The position numbers were made by a program, and so were the translations under genes. This document shows positions 1-10,285 of a stretch of 64,000 nucleotides of DNA, piece after piece. Position 1 is the stretch's first letter, and every line of letters starts with the position of its first letter. Below the pieces are notes generated by a model. The model worked only from the letters and a program-made list of their open reading frames with translations, ran no database searches and was not told the origin of the DNA. Source of the DNA: Sarcocystis neurona (lineage: Eukaryota; Apicomplexa; Conoidasida; Eucoccidiorida; Sarcocystidae); assembly GCA_000727475.1 (NCBI GenBank), contig KL647292.1, forward strand, positions 2,259,186-2,323,185, in the 5' to 3' direction.

Positions 1-91
1 GCTGCAGCACCCCTCGCTACTACTGCTGATATCGCTGCTGTGTGTCTACACGTAGGACGTGTATAACCGCGGGAAAGGTGGCGGCATGCAG

Positions 92-2007
92 CAGGTGGCC
101 CGCGTTGAAAAGGAGCTTGAGGCTGTCACAGAGATTGTCAAGGAGAATATCGGTACGTTTTTGTTGCTGCAGCTCTTTGCTGCCGCCGGTGCTCCCGCGT
201 TCTTCACTGCTCTACCATCAACGGGCAGGAGCGACGCGAGAAAGCGGCGACGGTTGCTGCTGCTGCTGCTTGGGCGACTCTCAGCGGAAGCAGACAAACG
301 TGCTGCTGCCGGTGCTGACTCTCCTGCTGTCGCGGTGAAGCGTTGAGGCCGCGTTGCCTTGTCTGACTGATGGCAGCAGCGACCCAGCAGAGGATCGCGC
401 GCCTGGCAGCAGCACACTAACGCAGCAGCTGGCGCGCGTTGCAGCAGAGAACAGCAAAGACAGGAGGGAGTCTCCTCTGTGTGGGTTCTATGTCCTGTCT
501 GTAGTCTGCTGCTGCTGCTGCTTCTTCTCTGCATGCGCGGGCGTGGCTGCAGATAAAGTTTTGGAGCGCGGAGAGCAGATCGAGTCCCTCGTAGGAAAGA
601 CCAGCAGCCTTGCTGACTCCGTAAGCGCTCGGGGCTCGCCACCCCACGTACCTGCGAGCCCACCTGAACTGGTCCCACACAAGACGCTGTGCCGGCATAA
701 ATTTGACAAGTTCTGGACTTCGTACAGATCCGCATCTCATGCGTATGTATATCTACATATGGTTGCTGGTGTACATACGCGTACAGTATAAATCTATGCG
801 TTTCCGCCTCATTCTTTGCTGCACTTTCATGCGAGAATGAAGTGTTGAATCACAGCTGTAACTGCCCCTGGCTGGCGAGGCGTAGAAGAATTTTTGTGCG
901 GGATGCTGGTGCCGCTGTTTTTCCCCGGTCGCGCTTCTGTTGCTCGTCTGCTCTTCTTGTCGTATCGCTGCGGTTGCTGCTGCGGCTGCTGTTGCTGCTG
1001 CCGCTGCGTTGCTGTTCACAGGCGTTTGACTTCCGCAAGGAGGCGCGCTCGCTGCGAAGAAGTATGTGGTGGTCCTCGGCGAAGCGGTACATAATCGTCG
1101 GTGCCATGCTGGTGGTGAGCGTAGGTCCTGCGACTTCCCGTCTCTTGCTGCAGCTGTCTTCTTCTGAACACCGCTGCCTCGCTGCTGTGCCACTGCTGCT
1201 GCTGAGGCTGCGCCGAAGGGCATACGGCGCTGCTGCTGCAGGCAGGAACGCTGCGGGGAACCGGCGTCGCGAAAATTCGTTCGGACGACGGGGCTGCCGC
1301 AGGCGACTGCGGTGCGCTGCTGCTACTCCACGTGCGTGGACTACTGCCGCTGCTTCCTTTTGGCTCCCAGAAGACCAACCTCCTGGTTGGTCTTCTGCTG
1401 TTGCAGCAGGACAGCTGGTGCTGCATCGGCATCCTGAAACATCTGCTGCTGTGCCGTTGCCCTGCTGCTGCTGTGCGGTTTCCCTGCTGCTGCTGTGCGG
1501 TTACCCTGCTGCTGCTGTTCGGTTGCCTACTGCTGCTGTGCGGTTGGTGTGTTGCTGCTGTTCGGTTGCCTGCTGCTGCTGTGCGGTTGGCGTGTTGTAG
1601 CTGTTCGATTGCCTGCTGCTGCTGTGCGGTGGCCCGGCTGCTGCTGTGCAAGTGCCCTGCTACTGCTGCTGCAGCTCACAGAGGGTGCGTCTCTGCCTTT
1701 GTTGTGGGTTTGCTGCCGCGTTCCGGAGCGACGCCTGCACTGCCGCTTGTGCTGCTGCAAGGCGCGTCGCTTCTTCTGGAGTGCCGCGTTGCTGCTGGCG
1801 CTGCTGGAACCGGTGTCCTGCCCACTTTTCCCTCGAGAAAGTGCGGGATTCGTCCGTTGCTGTGCAGCCAGCAACCGCATCACGCTGGCGGTTGCCGTTG
1901 TGTGTCTGCTGTGTCTGCACGCGCAGGTTTTACTGTTCGTCGCTGCTTCCTTCATGTGTGGTGGCGTCACTTTTCAAGCGTGCTTCGCTTCCTCCTCCTC
2001 GCAGTAG
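92..2007 (+). CDS. VAMP7: R-SNARE, VAMP7/longin type (5' partial, last four exons)
   Basis: C-terminal part of a vesicle R-SNARE that forms trans-SNARE complexes in membrane fusion. Exons by GT-AG and phase: about 92-152, 553-620, 1022-1114 and 1927-2007 (TAG at 2005-2007). The exons encode VEKELEAVTEIVKENI, then DKVLERGEQIESLVGKTSSL with the zero-layer Arg in LERGEQ, then FDFRKEARSLRRSMWW, the typical juxtamembrane R-SNARE motif, followed by YIIVGAMLV. The last exon gives VLLFVAASFMCGGVTFQAC, which completes the membrane anchor and ends in a CGGxTxxxC tail like that of VAMP7. Junction phases agree (1, 0, 0). The longin domain would lie before base 92, outside the window; the exact start of the first exon seen here (92 or 95) is uncertain. 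All three introns carry CTG-sense repeats. Family assignment is firm; VAMP7 versus another longin R-SNARE is less so. Confidence 0.92.
1445..1655. repeat. CTG-rich minisatellite in R-SNARE intron 3
   Basis: About eight imperfect copies of a 24-27 bp unit of the form CTGCTGCTGTGCGGTTNCC. It lies wholly inside the last intron of the R-SNARE gene (1115-1926). On the opposite strand it would encode a QQQQGNRTA-like repeat, but the splicing of the host gene makes it intronic. Confidence 0.85.
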
Positions 2008-3850
2008 CCGCAGCAGCAGCGGGAGGAAAGGGGCAGCCGCAAATGCGCTGGCCAAAAGAAGAGCGGCCGCAGCGACAGAGAAAATGACGGACGCCTGCCT
2101 GGGAGCGTCACACATCCGACAACGGCGGCGCGGCGCAGCACCGACAGCAGCAGCAGCAGCGAGGAGGCAGTGGCAGCTGGAGCAGCAAAGCGGGGCGCGG
2201 ATGATCTCTCAGCAGCCGTCGGCGAGAGCCGCAGCAGGAGGAATCAGACACGGGAAGCAGCCTCGTCGGCGCCGCATTTCCTTCCACGCAGAGGTTAGTA
2301 GTAGGCACGGGATGCAGGGGATGGGAAATGCAGGGTGCAACGGCGGCAGCAGCAGACACCAAGCAGCAGCAGGCAGTCGACGTGACTCCGACCCAGAGAG
2401 AGAGGCCTGCGAAGAAACATCGCGCGGCGGGGCAGAGAAAGGGTTAAACGCTGACGCAGGTTGTAGCTGCTCGCAGACGCGCTTGCGGGAGAACTCGTAT
2501 GCACTAGGAGGAGCAGCAGGAGGTAGGTGCTGCAGCAAGTGCTGCGAGAGCGATCGAAGAAACAGCAGCCAGCGGGGACGCGCGCGAATCGAAGGCTGCT
2601 GCAGCAGCACAGGGCACGTCGGCAAGAGCAGGCGCCATGTGCGCAACAGGTGAGGAGACGGCATGAAGGCGACGCGTCGGGTGAAGCGGCATGCAACCGA
2701 CGAGGCAGCAGCACACAAGCTGCCAGCAACAGAAGTCGTCCCGCCATCCGACAGCAACTGTGTAGCAGCCAGACGGTTTTTGACGGAGGAAGGCGCCGGA
2801 AGGCAGCATCCCAGCAACAGCAGCACCGGCGCCAGCGTGAGAGCGCTGTCTGCGACAGCAGCAGGTCACGGAAACCAGCAGCAGGTGCTGCTCGCTGCCA
2901 GCAGGAAGCAGGTACAACAGGAGAGCGCGAAAGAGGTGATGCGCCAGAAGCAGCAGCAGCAGTAGCAGAGGGCAGTCGACAACCGCAGCGAGTCACAGTC
3001 GCAGACGAGATGTGCCGCCAAAGACGGCAGGCCAGTGGGCGGTCGCTTTTTGTCGTCGCAGGTCGAAGCTTCGACAGCAGCAGCGCCTTCCTTTGTCATG
3101 CAGCAGCAGCCCCGCGACTTACCAAGTAGCCGTGGGGCTGAAGGACAGGGCAGCACGACCTGCATGCATCGACTTTCTTGGCGTCCCTGTGAAGCTTGTC
3201 TCTGTTGAAGCAGTCGTTCTTGATTTCTCCCGTAGCCCACTGAAACGCCAGCTGAAACGGCGACGCCTGCAAACCGTGCCCCTATTATTCGTGTGCCCAT
3301 GCACAGAGAGGCATCTGCCAATTCACGTGTAGATGTTCGATCCTTCCGCCTTCGCCTGTACATAGACAAGTGTGTGTATATATGTCCATCTCTCTATCTC
3401 CTCTCTCCCTCTGTCCATACATACACATATGTGTATGTATGTAGGTATGTCGACATCCACATATGGCTATGAATGTAAACCGATACACCGGGGGCTGGAT
3501 GTGATGGTTTTCGGCTCGGAGGCGCTGGTGGACGTTTGTGTTGCCTTTTGTCGGTACAGCACCAGCGACTGTATGAGTCAACGCAGCCGCGTTGGACCTG
3601 GAGGTGCGCGTGACCCTACTGGACCCCGCGGGAGATGCACGCGTGTCTTTCTCTGCACGCATCCTTCTTTTTTGCTTCGCTTCATTAACTTGAGTGATGT
3701 CCAGAGACCGGAATGGGCAGTGTCGAGCGCCGTCCTGGGTCGGTGATGGAGACAGCGACAGTCACGTCGTACGCACATGCATGCATCTGGTTCATGGCAC
3801 GTACAGCATCCGGGCAGGGAGCGGAATGTAATATGAATTAAGCCCGTCTC
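2008..3850. other. CAG-rich segment without an assignable gene
   Basis: This stretch follows the R-SNARE stop codon. From 2020 to about 3130 it is CAG/GCA-rich on the plus strand and open in more than one frame (for example 1646-2653 and 2527-3129, Ser/Arg/Gln/Ala-rich). No conserved domain, convincing start codon or consistent set of splice sites was seen. It could be the 3' untranslated region of the R-SNARE gene, or exons of a low-complexity gene. From about 3340 to 3480 it passes into short ACATA microsatellite sequence, and 3500-3850 holds nothing recognisable. Confidence 0.4.
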
Positions 3851-3939
3851 ATTTGTTAGCTTCTTCTTGGAAGAGGAAGGCGTCACAGGAGTTGTGCGCC
3901 ACCGCGTCTGCTGCAATTGATGCCGACCCTGTCCCTAGC

Positions 3940-4135
3940 GCTGGTCCGGCTGCTGCTGCTGCCACTGACGAAGCTGCTGCTGCTGCCACTGACGAAGCTG
4001 CTGCTGCCACTGGTGAGGCTGTCAATGCCACTGGTGAGGCTGTTACTGCCACTGATGAGGCTGTTAATTCTACTGTTGAGGCTGCTAGTGCCACTGGTGA
4101 GGCTGCTGCTGCTACAGTTGCGGCTGCTACTACTG
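3940..4135. repeat. 15-21 bp minisatellite (Ala-Thr-Asp/Gly-Glu-Ala if translated)
   Basis: About ten tandem copies of a unit like GCTGCTGCCACTGACGAA or GCTGTTACTGCCACTGGTGAG. A plus-strand frame from 3853 to 4296 (147 codons, starting ATG or a near start) reads through it as alternating A-A-A-T-D-E-A and A-T-G-E-A blocks. The frame could be a small Ala/Thr-rich protein, but it has no recognised domain and the repeat alone can keep it open, so it is annotated as a repeat only. Confidence 0.7.
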
Positions 4136-4299
4136 CGGGTGCACTGATTTGCTTGCAACTGCTGCACTTTTCTTGTTTTACAAGTTGCATCCACACAGTT
4201 GCGACAGGGACCGATTTGCCTAGGTATACCTCAGAGCTTTTTGATGGGGTTTTGCCTTTCTCGAGGTCCTGCGCTAGCTGCGTGACCTGCAACTAAAAC

Positions 4300-7200
4300 G
4301 GTCTCCAAATTTCGCAGTGATATGTGGTAGACGCGCCGCTAATATCGCTAGTGGTTCACTGCAGCTGCCAGGACGGACGACCCGTTCCACGCGGAGACCT
4401 ACACCAAGGATATGTACACATTTATATGTATATGCACATGTGTGTTCATATATATATATATATACCAAATACATGTGCATATTTATATGTATGAAAAAGT
4501 GTGTTCAAGGAGGTACATGAGACATGGACTCTGCAATGGCTGCCGCTGGTGAGGCGTCTTAAAAAGAGAGGCTCGATGACGGTACGGGGGAAGGAATGCG
4601 GCAACTTCTTGATTGCGCAATCCCTATTACCAAAAAACATGCGACACGTTGGCCGCTAGGTCAGCAGCACATTCGCGCCGTTAGCACGCCTTCACTGCGT
4701 GCTTTGAAAACATACCGCGGTCGCCGTGCCAACAACGGAAAGACAGCACGCCCTCTTTGACTCCAAGACTGCATTGCAGTCGCCGAAGGGCAAACTGCTG
4801 TGCTACGGCTGAAGTCAGTGGCAAGCAATTTGCAAGATAGGGGACAGGAGGAACAAGCGCGACGCAGCGAAGCTCCTCATGGAAAGGCGCAGTCGCCACG
4901 TGCATCTCCTCCGGCTGATGATCGTGCTGGAGCACTTGCTGCTGCTGCTGCACCTGCTCTTGCCAACAATGGTGCTGCATCACCTGTATCTATGCATGCA
5001 TCTCTGGTGTTGCTTGACACGCTTCCGCCATTGTCCCTGCAGCTGCTGCTGCTTCTTCAACCGCTGCGAAATCCTCGGCGGAATGGAAGTTTGGCTGGGA
5101 AGCTGTGCGCGTCTGTGCAGCAATAGTCCTAATCAGCGGAGCTGCTGATCAACGAGACCGACAGAGCTTCCTCGGGATTTTACCGAGTGGTGCAAGGCAT
5201 GCACACGTAGCTAGGTGTGTGCTGCAGCGGGAACTCTTACACGTGTATGTCCGCACGCATACGTGTACACAGAAATGGACAGAAAGAACCACGACTACTG
5301 CGTGCCGAGCCCCTGCGTGTGCAGCCACTGATGTACCCATGTGAGCAGCTCTCTGTACAGAGCAGCGGAAGAACGTGCACGTGCCAACTCGTGCAGAGAA
5401 GTCAAACACTTCGTCCGGCTTCGTTATAAAAACATGTAGGGAAGGAGGACACGCCTGTTGAGCACGTCGGCGTGGATGCTTTTCCCACTGAGCACACCAC
5501 GTCTACGTGTTGTTCCGCACGCACCGTATCGTAAACACGCCTGCAGACCCCATCGCAGTTGGTAGGACGCGGGTGCCTGTTACAGGCCTGCTGCACCCGA
5601 GGCCACGCAAGCGCACACCACCCCTTCAGCCCCACTGTCTGAATGCTTACCATTGGTGAGCTCACACGTCAGAGGAGAAGCACGCATATTCAACCATACG
5701 TGCCACTTGCTCGCTATGAAACCAGAAGTGTTTTGTATACTCTAGCAGACGGAAGTTGTCCACGTCTCTGGACTGCAGAGCACGTCACACACCCGCTGCA
5801 TACATCCCCTCTCTGCCCTGATGTTTGACTGGACCGTGGTGCGTGACCGCTCTTTTACGCGTGTTGCGCGGGAGACTGTCGTACTTTCACACCCTCACGA
5901 AACGAACGTGCACTGCCTTCGAAAATCGTCTACGTGGGCTTGACATGTTTGCAAAGGTCCCGCTGTCAAAGAACTGCTACGCTGCGAGATTCTTTGCCTT
6001 TCCGAGTAGGTGCGCATGAGGATTTTCCGGGACTTCTTGTGGCGACGACCGTGTGCCCGTGCTTGTATTGTGTTCAGAGTACAGTGCCCCAAGCAGCGAG
6101 GTCGGCGGGGGTGTATACACATGAGCAAGAGGACAGTATACTCACAGCTTAAACCAGGCATTTTCTAGAGAGAAACCGAGTCACCCATGTGATGCAGTGA
6201 CGCCGTCAGCAGCAGAAGCAACAGTCTAGCGTCTCTTACAGGCGCTTCAGGGACTTTTGCTGCGGCTGTCCACAAGGTGAACGTACTCGTGCAACCGTCA
6301 ACGCTTGTTAATGCGCACAAAGGTGCGAGCTGCAGAGAAGTGCTGCAGCTGAGGAAGAAGGCTGACCGCCGCGCAGTAACGTAACGCAGCGCTGGTTGAC
6401 GTGCGTGGAAGAGAATAATACGCTGCAGTGACTAGCGCCTGTCGTCCTCGGCTTTCCGTTGTTGTTCGTCGCGTACGCGAGTGGCCGCGTCCGGCGTATC
6501 ATTCCTGTCTGGAGATTTGGCCAGTGTTTCGAGAAAAATGTGTGTGTGCTTCTCCATCTCGTCTACGTCTAACACTGAGGAAAAACTTGACAGACGCACA
6601 TTTGTCATCACCTCTTATGTCGTGACGGAACAAAAGACTTCCCCCACATGCGCACAGGGGATAAGCCATGGATTTAAGATTGTGTCTGTACGCACAAATG
6701 AAAATATTAATACCTTAGGCTGCAAGAACAGTCCCACCTTGCGCACCGACTACGCTCACGCTCACACGTACACACATGCATACACATATCTACGAACCTT
6801 GCTGCCTCTCGCAGGACTGATACAAATGCAGCGTCCCCACACTTTCGTGCGGCGACGACTGTGTGTGCGGCGCGTGAGGAGGAGTCAACTTAACAGACAA
6901 GGTTATATACGTGTGCAAGCACCCATGCTTCGCGCATCCACGCCGTGAGCTATCCCGAGCGGTGCCTGTGTACACGGACCCACGCGGGAGGAACGCTTGT
7001 AAGGAAAGCTGTGCGCGAACCATTACTTTGGTGGAACACAATATATATGAGAGCATATACACACGTATATATGTACACATGTATGTGTATGCAGAGCGTA
7101 CGAATATAAAATGCTGCGTACCCCTAAACGGAGTTCGTGTAAGAAAGTGTATGAACAGGCGCCAAAAACGTTGGTTTAGGCCCGCAGGATTCGTGCGGCC

Positions 7201-8400
7201 TCCTGACGGTTAGCTGCGCCGCCAGAAAAAAGCAATGGGCACACGGACACGTAGACAAGTGCGCGTGTGTGTGTGATCCTGCAAGAGTTAATTCGAACAA
7301 GCCAATGATGGGGGACAAGGAGCAAAAAGTTCTTCTCGGTTTCTTAGTTTCGCAAAAAGTGCGTTGTGACTCGCGGCGCTGTCTCTCCGCTGTCATCAGG
7401 CCAGCACCCCAGACTGTCTTCGTCGCCCAGCGTACGTCCTTGATACTACAACCAGACAAAAATAAGTGGACGGTGAGCGAGTGTAGATACATACCTTTGT
7501 ACCTAGACAAAGAAATTGAAAGGTGATACACGTAGACCCGACATATATTTCGGAAGAAGTGGACCTACGTAAACACAGAGACTTCTCTATGTGCTCGCAC
7601 AAGCCCGGCACACGTCTATATCTGGACTCAAACACATACACGCCTGCGTATATACGTGGCTAGGAGGGCAAAAATTTGCTGTCCTCGGGGCAACCATGCA
7701 GTGCCGAAGATGACTTCTCCTCGACGCTGATGGGAGCATTTCGCACTCCTGCAAGACCCCCTTGCCGCCGGCGACGAGGACAGTCACCGACACCGTCACC
7801 CGCGAGAAAAATGTCCGCGCGCGGGCGCCTGCGGGTGTATGTGCCACCGCCCACGCGCGGCGCAGAAACACCAGCAACCACAGACGCATGTATATATATA
7901 TATATGTGGCTATTCATCTATCTATATCTATCTATCTACCTATATACATATGGCTATCCATCTATCTATATCTATCTATCTACCTATGTATATATATATG
8001 GCTATCCATCTATCTATATCTATCTATCTACCTACCTACCCATCTATCTATCTATATACACATATATATGGCCGTCGCAGAGAGATGCGTGGGGCGTGGT
8101 GTCTGCTTGTCGCTGAGAGGATTGATCAATAAACAGCAAGTCAAAACCCGCAAGAAAAACTGCAGCGTCTACATGGCTTCCTGGTCCATTCTTCTCGTAT
8201 TTTCTCCTCTACGGGTCCTGCGTTGCTGTAGCTGGTGGATCCCAAAAGACAGCCCGAGCAAGAAGGAACGCAAATATATCCCCTCGCATCCTTGTACTCG
8301 AGCCGTATATACATAACTATACACAAAAATTCACACATATATACGTATATGTTACGGATACGTGTCTTCTTCGCTGAGAGAAGATATGAGCGAGTACACG
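4300..8400. other. Gene-poor segment
   Basis: About 4 kb with few CAG runs, only short open frames (mostly under 110 codons) and scattered TATA/ACATA microsatellites, for example near 4450, 6770 and 7040. A brief CTG patch at about 4935-5060 is the main exception. No conserved protein motif, tRNA-like or rRNA-like sequence was recognised. It matches the repeat-poor, gene-poor segments known to alternate with repeat-rich ones in Eimeria chromosomes. Confidence 0.6.
7890..8078. repeat. CTAT-type satellite with a 44-48 bp higher-order unit
   Basis: Three copies of a block starting GGCTATYCATCTATCTATAT, at about 7908, 7952 and 8000, each made of CTAT tetranucleotides and ending in a TATATA tract. 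The spacings are 44 and 48 bp. It sits in the gene-poor segment. Confidence 0.85.
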
Positions 8401-9750
8401 TTCACAGAGAGAAGAGCATACATGAAAATAGAGAAAGCTGCGCAGGAGTGTACACAGAGACTTGTTGTGTGAGGCTGTCCTTCCGTTGCTGCTGTTCCTC
8501 CTGCTCCTTCTTCTTCTCTGCGAACTTTGTGATGGAGGGAAAACCTCCTCCGCCGTTTGCTTGCTGCTGTTGTCCCGTCCTCCTCCTCCTCCTGCCGCAG
8601 TGCAGACGCGTTGTCCCGCTGCTGCTGCTGCTGTGAGGATGATTCTCCTCCTTCTCTCGCGTGGCCGCCAGGCGGATTCACTTTCTGCAGTTTTTCTTCT
8701 TCGTCTGCTCTCTCTTTTGTTTGCTTTTATCCTCCCTTCTTCTCCTGGTGGTCGTCTTCCGCTTTGCTTTCCGCGTGTCTTCTTCCGCGGTCTGTCTAGA
8801 AAGGCCCGCCTGCAAGTGAACAGAGGACCGGCGACTGAAGGTCGCTGAGGCTAGCCACGTCGTCTTCGTCGTCAGCCGCAGCAGCTTCTTCCTCATGCAG
8901 CAACCCGCCTCCTCCACGGCCGTCTCTGCCCCCGTCGCAGTACGACAGCTGTTCTTCAGCAGCAGAGCCCATCCCGCAGCGTCTGCTGCTGCTACCCCAC
9001 ACAGTCATTACCTGCGTCGTGTACAGGTCGTCTGCAGCAGCCACACAGACAGATAGAGACAGCGAAAGGAGCAACAGCGCATGCAACAAACGGTGAGCTG
9101 CAACAGCACGGTTGGGTACCGCATGCCGCTGCTGCAGCAGTCTTCTTCGCAGCCGCAGCACTCCCTTCTGCTGGCACACCTGCCGTGCGCACAAGATCAG
9201 GAACTGTGCCGGACCTCACCTACACATCCCTCTCTCTCTATCTCACCCACCACACATATTTATACACATGAAAATATACACATACATATATATATAATAA
9301 AGTGGATATACATATATATGTATATATGTGTACGGTACCGCAGGGCAGTCCTCAAGACGTTTTTGCGGAGGACCGAGTAGCGCGTTGGTGCGATGCAGCG
9401 GTATACCAGCAGGAGCAACAAGCCTGAAGCAGATGCAGCAGCAGCACCAGCTCGTGGGCGACGTGTAGGAGCCTTCGGCATAAAAGAGGAGCGAGCAGCT
9501 GCGCGCGCGTGCGCCTGCAGCAGACGGGAGGCCGTGACGCGAGAAGTTCACAAACAGCAGCAGCTGCTGCAGGAATACGAGCGCCCTTAAACAGCCAGAC
9601 GGCGCAGGGAGACGGCGCAGCGAGACGCATACCGCAGAAGCGGCTCAGAGAAGTGGAGATGCGCGGTCGCGTAAGAAGCGAGACGCACCAACGCTGCAGA
9701 GACGGCGACGAGTGACTCTCAGCAGCAACTGCAGCAGCTTCCGAGAAAAA
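8400..9750. other. CTG-rich segment with possible minus-strand exons
   Basis: CTG-rich on the plus strand, so CAG-rich on the minus strand. A minus-strand frame at about 9194-8796 ends in a very acidic tail (HEEEAAAADDEDDVASLSDL), and a second at 8681-8352 is Gln/Glu-rich. A well-formed acceptor followed closely by a donor (a possible mini-exon, DDLYTTQ) lies near 9040-9015 on the minus strand. It is downstream of Maf1 on the same strand, so it could hold late Maf1 exons or a separate gene. No domain was recognised. Confidence 0.3.
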
Positions 9751-9889
9751 AGAGAGCAAAATGTAGGAGTGCATACGGAGAGTAGTGCTACATGGCTGCG
9801 TCATTGCTACCCGTTGCCTCTCTGCAGTACATGCCGCCTGATCTACTCCCATATCCGGATCAATTCCCATCTATGATTCTCTTGCCGCT

Positions 9890-10142
9890 CAGATGCATAT
9901 ATACATATATATACATACACACATATGTATGCATATATACACACATATATATGCATATATACATCTGTGTGTATGGATATATATGGATGTATCAGTACGT
10001 GCATGAATGCACGCATAAACATTTGAATACATATATATATATATATATGTATATATATTATACACGTGTATATATGTATGAATGCATATACATATATATA
10101 AATATGTATAGATATACTTGTCAATCTATCTACCTATCTTTA

Positions 10143-10175
<33 letters not shown>

Positions 10176-10285
10176 GTATGTATCTCTTTATGTACATATA
10201 GATAGATACACGTACATATATATATATGTACAAGTATATATATATATATATCCGTGTGTATATATATATATATAGAGAGAGAGAC
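9890..10285. repeat. TATA/ACATA microsatellite tract
   Basis: About 390 bp of ATATAC, TATATG and ACATA microsatellite with a GAGAGA patch near 10275. Translated frames here (YIYIYT strings) are artefacts of the repeat. It abuts the 3' end of the Maf1 reading frame. Confidence 0.9.

Noticed and set aside
9393..9715. Plus-strand frames with REVHKQQQLLQEYERP, reminiscent of a coiled-coil protein
   Set aside because: Short, with stops at both ends, no phase-matched partner exons, and driven by CAG repeats.
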